From contig JAPDRP010000003.1 in NCBI GenBank assembly GCA_030247845.1, positions 806,001-870,000 on the forward strand: a stretch of 64,000 bases of DNA, read 5' to 3'. Origin of the DNA: Coniosporium tulheliwenetii (Eukaryota; Ascomycota; Dothideomycetes). The notes below the pieces were generated by a model, which was not told the origin of the DNA, made no database searches, and saw only the letters and a program-made list of their open reading frames with translations. The translations under genes were made by a program, and so were the position numbers. Positions within the stretch are counted from its first letter, which is position 1; the number at the start of each line of letters is the position of its first letter. Below are positions 45,294-55,640 of this stretch, in pieces.

Positions 45294-48200
45294 ATGCCTG
45301 GCTTGGTTGAACCTCCGCTTCTACCCTCACCGGAAATCGGGTACTCGGTCGGGTCGCAGAAGGTTGAGCTTGACATCGACTTTGCAAGGCGCTCACTCAA
45401 AGGGAAGACGGAGATCTTGATCTATCCGCGGTCAAAAGACATCAGGACAATCCGCTTGAACTGCCGACAATGTACGCTCACGAGAGTCACCGTTCAAGAC
45501 AAGGCGCCGAGCCTCACGTACGACGATCCATACACTGCTCTGGATCTGCGTTCGTCGCTGGGCGTTCAGCAGCATCATATACTGAGGGAGAGGATAGAAG
45601 GACAGCTGAGGGATCCTCCTGAAGAGGAGCTCATAATAACGATACCAAAGTCGGTTCGCATCGAGGAGGTAGATCCCATGTCAGCTGCTGGGCAGGCATT
45701 GCCTCCCGCAATGACAAATGGAGGGTTTCCAAGAGCAGCGGTGGACAGCAGATCAGCCGACCCGACTGAGACCCCGGTTGCAGCCTCGCGGCCGGCGGAG
45801 GAACACACACCGGCTTTCACACCCATCACTGTACACATCGAATACGTCATCGAAGAGTTCAGGGACGGTCTCCACTTCGTTGGATTCCAAGATGGCGACA
45901 CGAGATACCCTCACGTGTACACGCGGAGCTCTGCGGCTCCAGGTACCGCGTGTAGCATATTCCCTTGCATTGACGAGGCGTCTTCACGACAAGAGTGGGA
46001 TATCTCAATCCGCTGTCCACGTACACTAGGCGATGCATTTCCCAAGCCGAAGCGTCCTTTGACGAATGGCATCGACGGACACGAGTCAGTCAACGGAGTT
46101 CACACAGATGGCGCCACAAACGGCATCCATCGAGCCGACTCACTGTCTGATGATGATACCTATGGGTTGACCGAAGAAGAGAGGGCAATGGAATTAGCGG
46201 TAGTTTGCTCTGGTGATATGACAGACGACGTAGGTAGCTTATATAGTTACAAGGTGCCTTTTCTGACGGTCGCAGATCGTCGATCCCTCAGATCCATCTC
46301 GAAAAACTGTGTCATTCCACTGCTCTCAGAGGGTTGCGCCTCGGCATATTGGCTTCGCTATTGGCCCATTCGAACACGTTAATCTTTCTGAGTTCCGGGA
46401 GAGTGATGAAGACGAGAAGATGGGCCAGAGCGCGATCCGTGTACATGGCTTTTGTTTGCCTGATAGGGCGGACGAGGTCAAGAACACGTGCATGACACTC
46501 GCCAAGGTGAGCGCATTGATGCTTTGCGTGGACTCTCATTAACACAATCAAGGCCATCGACTACTTCACGATGAATTATGGCTCGTATCCCTTTACAAGC
46601 TACAAGGTCGTATTTGTTGACGACCTCGTTCCGGATATTGCTCATACAGCATCGCTGTCTATCTGCAGCAACCGGCTCCTCTTTCCGGAGAAGGTTTTAG
46701 ATCCACTGGACACAGTCACACAAAAGGTTGTCCATGCTCTTGCCTGTCAATGGATCGGTGTGTATGTAACAGCGGCAGATCCTACGGATTCGTGGATCAT
46801 TGTTGGTGGGGCACACTTCATGACCGACATGTTTCTGTTGTCCCTCTGCGGCAAGAATGAGATACGACATCGACAGAAAATGACAGCGGACAAAGTAGTC
46901 GAGATGGACGTGCAGAGGCCATCTTTGCACGCACTCGGCCCGCTTCTATCACTCGACTCATCGGAACTGGAATTCATGAAACTGAAGGCTCCCATGGTCA
47001 TGTTCATCATGCACCAGAGGATGGTGAAGGCAAGCGGCAGAAATGGAGTGAATAGGATTCTCTGGAAGGTTTTGCTCAATGCCAAAGTCGACCAAGAACA
47101 GAGGACTGTCTCTACTGCAGCCTTTCTGAGGGTCTGCGAGAAGGTGGGTCACATGAGGCTGGAGCACTTCTTCAACCAGTGGGTGCACAGCGCTGGATGT
47201 CCTCAGTTCTACGTGCAACAGCGCTTCAATAAGAAGAAGCTGGTGGTCGAGATGGTCATCAAGCAGACCCAGTCGGATGATCTGGAAGGCAAGAGGAGCA
47301 GAACGACACTTACGCCGGACAACTTTCTTCAGGAGGCAAAGGAGGAGATCAACAGCGTCTATGCCGGGCCAATACAGCCGCTCTTCACTGTACGCTTTTT
47401 GATGCCAGCTGATTTGGCTGCTAGCTAATCAATCTAGGGTCCCATGACAATTCGCATACATGAGGCTGATGGTACGCCGTACGAACACATTGTAGAGATC
47501 AAGGAAGTCATCACGAAGGTCGAGATCCCATACAACACAAAGTACAAGCGCTTGAAGCGGAGTCGCCGGCAAAAAGAACGAGCTGCCGCGGCTACTGGAT
47601 TGGATGTCACCGGCGACGCGCAGGACGACGTCCTGCTATACTGCTTGGGCGATGTGCTGCAGTCCGAAGAAGAGGTCCAAAGCTGGAAACTGGCCGATTG
47701 GTCCAACGAAGAGGAAACCAAGATGCAGCAGGAATCGTACGAGTGGATTCGTATGGATGCCGACTTCGAATGGATTACAAAGGTTATGATTAATATGCCG
47801 CATTACATGTATGTCTCGCAACTGCAGCAGGACAAAGATGTGGTAGCACAGGTCGAGGTAAGGCGTCATATTTGCCGCCCGTTTACGTCGAAGCTGATCT
47901 CTTGTAGTCGATACGATACCTTTCAGCTCAGAACCCGCATCCCCTCATATCAAGCATTCTGACGCGGACATTGATGGACGGGCGCTACTTCCACGGCATT
48001 CGGACAGCAGCTGCCGCTGCTCTGGCTAAAAATGCGCGAGACGAGCTCGAATGGATAGGACTCTACCACTTGGAAAAGGCGTTCCAAGAGTTATTTTGTC
48101 TGCCAGGCTCGCCTATGACTAGGTCAAATGACTTCTCTGACCGTAGTTTGTATCTGCTCCAATGTGCCATCCCTCGGGCCATAGCGAAGGTCCGTGACAA

Positions 48201-49784
48201 TAACGGCAAGGCTCCGATGCGCGTTAAGAGATTCTTCATCGATAAGCTGAAGTTTAACGACAATTCGAACAACGAGGTAGGCTGCCTGTAAACGTCTTAT
48301 CAAGAATTGAGGCTGACGTTCCGAAGTACTCGGACGATCACTACGTAGCTACGCTCATGTATTGTCTGGCCGAATCATTAACTACTTCGAGAGAACCCGG
48401 CAGCTTCGATTTCAGCTTTGGCGACGATCCGGAAGAGTTTCAGTTTCGGAAAAGCGCAATCAACGAGATCGAGCGTTACCGGCGGATTGACGAGTGGACA
48501 CCGTCTTATCACAACATCTTCACCGTCACAGCGCTCAAATGTTTCAAGATATGGATCAAGAACAGGATCATCCCTCGAAAGGCGGATGATCTGTTGCAAT
48601 ACACCCGACCGAGCAACGCGGATGAAGTCCGCATCGAGGCTTTTGATACTCTCATTGACCTTGGCATGCTCAGGAATCGGGCCATCATGAGCTTTCTGCT
48701 TTACAACATCGAAACAGACTACTCGCCTCACATGCGCGACAACTTGTGGCGCATATTCTGGCGTGGCCTCGGCCAAATTGCGCTTGGCGAAGGGAAGTCC
48801 AGCCTCAGCACTCAGCGCCATGATGGTGGCCTAATCATCGAGCAAGACATGAGCACCGAGAACCGCGCCCAGGATCTTGCACGCACGCAGAGCGCAAAAG
48901 GAGCGATGGACGCGCTGAAGGCAGAGCTCGGACAGGACCAGTCGCTTCAGACGGCTCTGCGAAACCTCCTCACATCCCCACTTCTCAGCTTACAAGAGTT
49001 CGCGGACGTACTCGAGCTCTGCGGCATCCTTTACGATCCTCATTCCGCACTCATAGTCACGCTCAAGTACCCGCGCTACTGGAAGTGCGAGCACCTCGGC
49101 AACGGAAAGCTCAAGTTCTCCCAAACGAACCGTGTTCGGACTAAGATGATGCCCAGGGCCGCTGTTCCGGAACCGGCTCCTCAAGCACCTCCTCCACTCC
49201 CGAAACTTGTCATCAAGACTTCCTCCACTGCGCCACACGACGGCCCGCCTCCCGAAAAGCGCCGACGGACATCCATCGCCTCGGCCGTTGAAACGCCTGC
49301 TCCTCAAAACCTTCCTCATCCTCCTCCTCCGCCTCGACAACAACAGCATCCCCAAGTCGTCCCCGCTCCGCCCGTCCGACCCGCTCTGGCACGCAAACCA
49401 TCCTCCCCTGCACCCGTCGTCCAAACCGCGCCAGCTCCTCCCACCATCTCCCCTCCCCGGACCCAGAGCCCAGAGATCACCCGCTCAGCCCGACCGGGCG
49501 TCATCACGCTCTCCTTCAAGAAAAACAAGAACGCCCTAGCGCGCTTTGCTGACTCGACACCGGATGGACGCGCAGCGTCTCCGCCGCCCGCACCGCCTGT
49601 CTCTGGCATTATCAAGGGCACCATTAGCAAGGGCAGCAGGAAACGCGTGAGGGAGATGTCACCGTCGGCGCCTGCACCCGCACCTGCACCGGCGCCAGCT
49701 GCTGGTAGTCCTGCAGCGGAAGCGAAGCCGGGAGGTGGGCTGAAGTTGAAACTTAAGTTGGGGGGACCGAAGAAAGAGGCTTGA
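45294..49784 (+). CDS. TAF2: TFIID subunit 2 (TAF2)
   Basis: Large TFIID subunit that contacts promoter DNA around the initiator. Six exons: 45294-46233, 46292-46506, 46553-47389, 47438-47857, 47908-48276 and 48327-49784, 1412 aa, all phases consistent. The first intron has a clear CTGAC branch and joins DMTDDV to DPSRKTVSFHC. The start MPGLVEPPLLPSPEIGYSV is the usual one. The protein has an M1-aminopeptidase-like fold (VDLDIDFA-type strand, HFVGFQDGDTRYPHVYT, CSIFPCIDEASSRQEWDIS, IGFAIGPFEHVNLSEF). It lacks the zinc-binding HEXXH; the matching place reads GGAHFMTDMFLLSLCG. A helical repeat region follows. The C-terminal 200 residues are Pro/Ala-rich and end KLKLKLGGPKK. A 214-codon antisense frame over this tail is a shadow. 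Confidence 0.95.
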
Positions 49785-50739
49785 GGGCGTGGAACGGTAG
49801 TTTTGGTGGGAGTGTGAGTTGGAGCGGTGCATTGTACTATTGAACTTTGGGAAGTTTTGCTTCTTGGTCGGGCTTTTGCCTTTGGGCGGGGAGGCATTGT
49901 GAGACGTTTTCGTCCCGTGGAGCCTTGTGGCTTTCGAGATGGGGTTCTGCGATTGTGCACTTTTCTCTCAATGGGCTGGCGCTGAAAGGCCTAAGTTAAT
50001 GGCGGCTTTGGCCAGAGAAATGCGGAAGAAATGAGGCTAGAGAATCGAGAGGGGGACATTTGGAGCTGCGCTGAGGCATGCGGTGTAGAAAGATCATTCC
50101 GCTGCTCAGGATTATGCTCTGAACAATGTCGTGAACACCGTGAATCAATACTAGATAAAAGTGGAGGGCTTTTCAGTTGGCATTTATCAGTCGAGACTGC
50201 TCAACCTCCTGCCGGGACGCCTCGCTCGGGTCGTCTATATTAGGCCCGCTAGAATCAATGCCTTTCCAAACCCCAACACACCCCGTGAAAGCGTGAGCGG
50301 CCCGCTAGCTCTCGGACAAGCATAGATCTGCAGAGGACGAGAACCTTATTTCAACCTCAGGGTTGTTCTACGAACAGTTCGACTTCCAAATCCGGCATCT
50401 GACCGCTTTCCGCAGAACGTCGGCTAGGTGCTAAAGGCAGAATTGCTAGAGGGGGAGGGGGTTCTAGTAATCTTAGAGTAGTTTTATACCTGGAATAGCT
50501 CTATAAGCGCCATCTCTTCCAAAAGTGGTAATATCCATTCTTTTGTAGATCACTGCTCGGTCTTCATCATCACTGCTAGTGATCTTCGTCATCATCCTCC
50601 TTGAAGTCCTTCGCCTACGTAGTCATACGAACCATACTCCTTCCACATCCGGGACCACTGGTCTTTCGCGTAGGACATCCATCACTTTCCACCGTGGACC
50701 TAGATTCACAACCTTTAAAGAACAAACAGCCAAGAAAGA
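49785..50739. other. Intergenic, about 1 kb
   Basis: Convergent 3' flanks of TAF2 and the phosphosulfolactate-synthase-like gene. Short frames only. Confidence 0.45.
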
Positions 50740-51819
50740 CTACGACGGTGGTCTGTACGTAGCAATCTTCCCGAACGTGTCGGCCATGCCCCATATGCCA
50801 GCCCTGAGGCAGGCTAGCTGCACAATCTGCGAGTGATCAACGAAGAGGTTGACGTCGACGCCAAACTCGCGGATATACCTGTTAATTTATCAGTCCGAAT
50901 CACATGCCAGTCACAGAAACTTTAAAGAAGAAGAAAATCCCACCAGTTGAACACCGCCGGCTCCGCCGCCTCAAACATGACCTTCTCCATGGGCAGCTCC
51001 TTCAGAATCGCCTGGATGACATCGGTGCGCCAGTCCTTCACATTCTCCGTGATCCCCTCGCTTTCGATCATCATCCTCTCCACGCCCGCGTCAACAAACT
51101 GCTTGGCGAGATTGATGACTCTGCTCGGATCGCTCGTCCCCATGCTCTCCAGATCCCCCGCTGCAGTATCTCCACCGGCTCCAAACTGGATACCCAGCTC
51201 TGGCTTCGCTTTTAGACCGAAAGAGTGAACACGGTCTACCAGACGGAGCCAGTCCGGCGCCGGCAAAGAGAGGAAACCGGTGGAGAGTTCAACGACATCG
51301 AAGCCGATGTCTTTGCACTTCTGAAGGTACCGGTCCACCGTCCCTGATACATCGCCGCCTGCCCCGGTGAGGACATGCTCGATCCAGCCGCCGGTGGAGA
51401 CATAGACGCCATGCTCATGAGCCAGGTCGATCAGCTCGCGTAGCCGGTCTTCCTGGAACAGACTGAATGAGCCCCCAGCAAACTTGAGCCCGTCCACATG
51501 CGGCCCCATCGTCTCGAGCACGTCGGACAGGTACCGCTTCCCCATTACTGAGTAGTAGGGCCCGCGGATCTCGGTCACGCCTGTTTTGCGCGGCTTCGGG
51601 GGAGCGGGTTGTGCCGGATGAAGCCGAAGCCGTTGTCTGGATCCTCGAGGAGGATGTTGGGGACTTGAGAGGCGGGCATGGGGGCGGGTGAGCAGGGGAG
51701 GAAAGAGAGGGGGTGGTGGTGGAGAGGGCGCGGGATGTTATAAGAGAAGGGCGTGAGACGCGCGGTGAGAGGGTGGAACGGAGGAGAGGTTTGAGAGCTT
51801 GAGAGCGGAGAAGAACCAT
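50740..51819 (-). CDS. Phosphosulfolactate synthase-related (ComA/HSA32-like) mitochondrial protein, frameshifted
   Basis: TIM-barrel protein of the ComA family. Archaeal members make phosphosulfolactate for coenzyme M, and plant HSA32 supports long-term heat tolerance; the fungal role is unknown. Two exons, 51819-50944 and 50878-50740, with a 65-bp intron. The core is clear: TGVTEIRGPYYSVMGKRYL, HVDGLKFAGGSFSLF, ELIDLAHEHGVYVSTGGWI, GFDVVELSTGFLSLP, ERMMIESEGITENVKDWRTD, VNLFVDHSQIVQLACL. The frame breaks at the GGGGG run 51598-51602: HNPLP is followed one base out by KPRKTGV. A second break at GGGGG 51680-51684 separates a presequence-like N-terminus (MVLLRSQALKPLLRSTLSP) from MPASQVPNILLEDPDNGFGF. 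One base added at each site gives 338 aa. If the leader is not used, translation would start at 51679 and give 291 aa. Confidence 0.85.
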
Positions 51820-52428
51820 TGTGGGAGATTGGAGAAGTAGTGAATACATGTACTTGGTGTACCTTTCCATCGTACAGACAGCGGTCTATAGCGGAGAGCT
51901 CGGAGCTGCTCACGGCTGACGTCAACTGACATCAGTCGTGCGGGTTCGGGGAGGTTCGGGGAAGAGACAGGACAGCCTTCATTTTGCTCTCCCCAACATT
52001 GTCCTGCACAAACCTCAAGGCGTAGCTTCTTCCTGCCGCTGTCAGCAGAATTGAGCAAGATATGGTGGTTGAGAAGCCTTCTCAGTCAGCTGTAGTCAGG
52101 CGCGGTAAAACGCCGGAAACGCGTCCGGCAAAGTGCTTTACGGCGTACGAGCAATAGCGTTTGGTCACCGGCTCACAACAGAGCATGACGCGAACACGCT
52201 CTAATGATATCGACAATCACACTCAAGAAGCAGCTTCTCTAGAGTAAAACTTCACTTTATCAGACCAGCTCGGAATCTTTCGTAGGGTAAGTTAGGCAGG
52301 TGGGACTTCCAGTCACCTGACTCGCTTCACTTTCACCACATTGCTGCCTTCAAGTTGCTTAAATCAAGACCTACCGTCAAAACTTATGCATTTCGCTCAT
52401 TAGCAAGATATCACAACTGCCCCTCACG
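51820..52428. other. Divergent intergenic region
   Basis: Lies between divergent starts at 51819 (minus) and 52429 (plus), so it should carry both promoters. No gene seen. Confidence 0.5.
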
Positions 52429-53708
52429 ATGGGCTGCTGGTCGTTCTATTGTTTCTTATGCGCGGTTGGGTTCGACGAGTACGATATGTGGGAAGGAGAT
52501 GGAATCACCACTGAGCTTCTGCCTGAAGGAAATATGAAATGGTTGAATCGGTTGAAAATCATCGGAGTGAATGAGGACTCCCCAACTCTTCCACGCTATT
52601 ACCTTTCAGGGCTCGGCTTCCTAGGAGGAATGAGCCTCTACGGAATGGCAACGGTCACGCCTGGAGATAATCAGCATGGTCTCCCATTTCCTGAACTCTA
52701 TTCCCGGATCCAGATGGCAATTTCGAGATCTATGTCTATATGGACATAGACGAGCGCACCAGCGGCGCGTTGCCTGCCCATCCTGAATGTCTACAGATAT
52801 TTGTTAAGGCGCTGGTGAACGCCTGCGGCGATTCGACCATCACTCGATTCGAGGACGTGGATCTGCAACGGTTCTTCGAATGTCTGGCGCCCAAGCGGGA
52901 AGACTGGTTGTCTTGCCTGACGCTTTATTATGGGCCACTGATGGATGAGAACAAACACGAGCAGGATTTCTACCTTCGGCCCGGCATGGAGGTAAGTGAA
53001 GACTTGTTCTTCTGTAAACCAACAGCATACGTGGATCACTGAGTTCGAACAGCCTTATGTCACCAACCCGATGGATGTGCCCGCTCTCCGGAATGTCCTC
53101 GAGCGAGCCTCGCGGCCAACAGGCGCACCTGAAATCAGCGATATGTGAGTCAGGGCCACCATGTTGTCATCTTCGGCGCTCTCTACAACGCTCTTCATCT
53201 ACTTCAAACCGTAGCCGCACTCCTTTGTTAAAAGGCAAGCCCGCCGGTTCAGCTGAGAAGTCATCTAACGTATCCAAGCAGATTTCCACCGGGACCCGTA
53301 GGGAACATAAGCACCGATCCGTTCAACAAACTGCCGCCGGAACTGATCGTCGAAATCATGCTCTACCTTCCAAGTAACTCCCTCTCCAAACTCACAGCCG
53401 CATCCCCCACCGCCTACGCCGCCACCCGCTCGAACTGGTTCTGGCGCCGACGCCTGACCGTCGACATGCCATGGCTCTGGGAACTGTCGGAGCCCTCGTA
53501 CGTGCCGGACAAAGGCGTCCCGGATTGGAAGGCTGTTTACCAACATCTCTCCAAGGCGTCTTTCGCGCCTTCGGAAACTGATCCTAGCTTGCTGGGCCTG
53601 GCCAACCGAGGGCGCATCTGGGGTGTTTGCGAGCAGGTGCTGGAACTCTATCTGGGGCATCAAGAGCCGAAAAAGCCTGCGGAGCTGGAAGAGCATGAAG
53701 TAGACTGA
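52429..53708 (+). CDS. Fungal F-box protein (possible one-base frameshift)
   Basis: Exons: 52429-52991, 53053-53144 and 53282-53708, introns of 61 and 137 bp. The start MGCWSFYCFLCAVGF is the kind found in a fungal F-box family with an N-terminal Cys-rich opening. The F-box comes late: NKLPPELIVEIMLYLPSNSL, then LTAASPTAYAATRSNWFWRR and LTVDMPWLWELSE. Between about 52668 and 52705 the frame moves by one, from VTPGDNQHGLPFPEL to LFPDPDGNFEIYVYMDIDER. One added base gives a total of 1083 nt, 360 aa. A 74-bp intron ending in TCGAG could also bridge it, but its splice signals are poor. Such proteins probably recruit substrates to SCF ligase. The target is unknown. Confidence 0.75.
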
Positions 53709-54112
53709 ATGAGACCGATGCCGGGTGCGTGTACATGCATCACTCAGTATTGCTGACGCCTCAGCAATGTCATTGCGAGAAGATGTATCAGTTGGACTTC
53801 GAGTCAGACCATGAGGGGACAGAGGAGCTCAAGGTGCACTGAACTCATAGCAGGCTGTCATTCATCAAGCAGAAGTTCACAAGGGGCATTGGGCACTGTG
53901 ACTACTGGATGGCGATGCGTCTCTCTCCGACAAGATTCGGTCTCGTCAATAGATACGCTTAGCTAGAGCCATGCACAACGAGGCTAAATGCGTGCAATCA
54001 AAACAAATGCGAAAGTTCATAGCGACATGATCAAAAAGTGTGAAACCCAATTCGCAAACGGCCCACCATGCACCAAGCCCCTAGAGAAAACCAATGCTAC
54101 TGGCTACGTAGT
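53709..54112. other. Convergent 3' flanks
   Basis: About 400 bp with no supportable gene. Confidence 0.5.
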
Positions 54113-54883
54113 CTATTTTTGCGGTACGCCCAATTCTTGCTCAATGAAACGCTCAATCTCATGGCCTTTGAGTTCCCGAGCTCCCTCGAGATGCCAAGGT
54201 GCAACTGTAGCGACGTCCCCGACTTTGCAGAGTCCGTTCTCAAACTGCAGGTGCCGCAGACTCTTGCAATCCCTAAGAGTCTGCAGATCAGCCGCATGGG
54301 TTCCGCGCCAGATCTTGTAGCGGCCAACGGTGATTTTAGTGAGATGAGTCTTGCCGTCGCCGATGCGGCGGAGAGAATGGCCCATGACAAACAGCTGGGG
54401 GAACGAGAACTCGAAGCTGCGGAAGAGATACGATATGGCTTCCTGATGTACCTGGCGAGATATTCGAGAGAGGGCCAGGCGGTTGACTCCGTGATAGCGT
54501 GCCGGGGAGCAGCATCCGCGCTTGGTGAAGCTGACAATCGTGCTTTTCTCCTCCCCTTCCGGTTGGAGATAGTAGCCGTATATCTCGTTGCGTAGCTCCG
54601 CCGGCAACTTCAGGAATGGGAACGGGCGCGTCTCTGGGCGTCCAGCGCCACCTTCATCTGAGACTGTGACCTGCACCGCAGTGTTAGAACCGGGCGCAGA
54701 GTAACAGTGGCAAGCAGTGCCTACTCCAGTCCTATGGCGGTTTGTATTGTCCAATGCAAGAGTAATGCCTACGGGCGCCAGCGCCTTACAGTCCTGCAGA
54801 TGGATGAGATTGTCAGTTTTGGATTTCGATAGGCAGCCGCAGAAACTGCTCACCAGAGAATCCTCGACTACTGTTCCACGCAT
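54113..54883 (-). CDS. 2EXR/F-box-like protein
   Basis: The ATG at 54883 (MRGTVVEDSL) is the best start; the frame is open for 50 more codons upstream. Read straight it encodes 256 aa. A classic in-frame 60-bp intron (54794-54853: GTGAGC donor, CTGAC branch, CTGCAG acceptor) is likely, giving 236 aa. The domain core is PFPFLKLPAELRNEIYGYYL, followed by LALSRISRQVHQEAISYLFR and SFEFSFPQLFVMGHSLRRI. The motif order resembles array copy 4 at 27279-27939 but is distant from it. The end (LGVPQK) may run into another intron that I could not resolve. Function unknown. Confidence 0.7.
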   Translation of the reverse strand: MRGTVVEDSLVSSFCGCLSKSKTDNLIHLQDCKALAPVGITLALDNTNRHRTGVGTACHCYSAPGSNTAVQVTVSDEGGAGRPETRPFPFLKLPAELRNEIYGYYLQPEGEEKSTIVSFTKRGCCSPARYHGVNRLALSRISRQVHQEAISYLFRSFEFSFPQLFVMGHSLRRIGDGKTHLTKITVGRYKIWRGTHAADLQTLRDCKSLRHLQFENGLCKVGDVATVAPWHLEGARELKGHEIERFIEQELGVPQK

Positions 54884-55033
54884 TGCGGCGTATTGGTAAA
54901 GAATGCTAGTATAGGAAATGTGATAATGAAGCGATTGATGGACGCAACGAAGCAATAGCTGGCCTGCAGCATTCGAGGAGAGGGAGGAGTCGAATAGGAA
55001 ATAGATGAGCATGGAGGTAGATAGAGGAAGCAA

Positions 55034-55640
55034 GAAGATTTTTTGTAACTCGGCTATTCATTGAGGTGGCTGGAAACAACTAAGGTGACAATAAAAAACC
55101 TGGAATAGACAATAGAGCTGAAGTGAAAATGACCAAGATCAGAAAACCATCCTGCCGAAACCTACCGCGACGAGAGCCCCCTTGCCCCGCCTAATAACGA
55201 TGGAAGTGTTACATTGACGGCGAATCATGGCTTTGCTATCGCAGGACTGTATTACAGCGTTGGCTATGACTTCCGTGAAGTACGTCTCACACATGCCGTG
55301 CCCAGATTGCTACACTGCCCAGATAACACGCCTCAGAGTCCCACCCATGAACACATATCATGCATCTCCGCTCCTAAGGTGCAGAATAGCTGATATGCTA
55401 GATGAAGTGGGTAGTGATAGCTATCTAGAGCGCCGAATGAGATCGTAAAGGTGGGCACGCGGATGCAGAGCTGGCAACTAGTCAGATATATTGAAGCGCA
55501 CGGGCAGCACGAGAAAACTTGCTTATTGAATCTGTACACATGAATCGAATTGCCTAGCAACATAACCTTCCACCAGAATACTCAGCGCGCAAAGCCCTGT
55601 AAAGCACCACTCTACACTACCCCCACGCAAATCCCCCACC
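55034..55640. other. Intergenic
   Basis: 3' flank of SF3B1 and upstream region of the 2EXR-like gene, both minus strand. Short frames only. Confidence 0.5.

Noticed and set aside
46228..46382. Apparent frameshift in TAF2 near 46300
   Set aside because: A 58-bp intron (46234-46291) with a CTGAC branch restores the frame exactly, so no base loss is needed.
49316..49960. 214-codon minus-strand ORF with Ala/Gly repeats
   Set aside because: Antisense to the Pro/Ala-rich TAF2 tail; low complexity explains the open frame.
54672..54792. Second intron in the 2EXR-like gene (GTAAGG..GTGCAG)
   Set aside because: It would leave a four-nucleotide exon after the preceding intron; only one of the two can be used and the 60-bp one is stronger.
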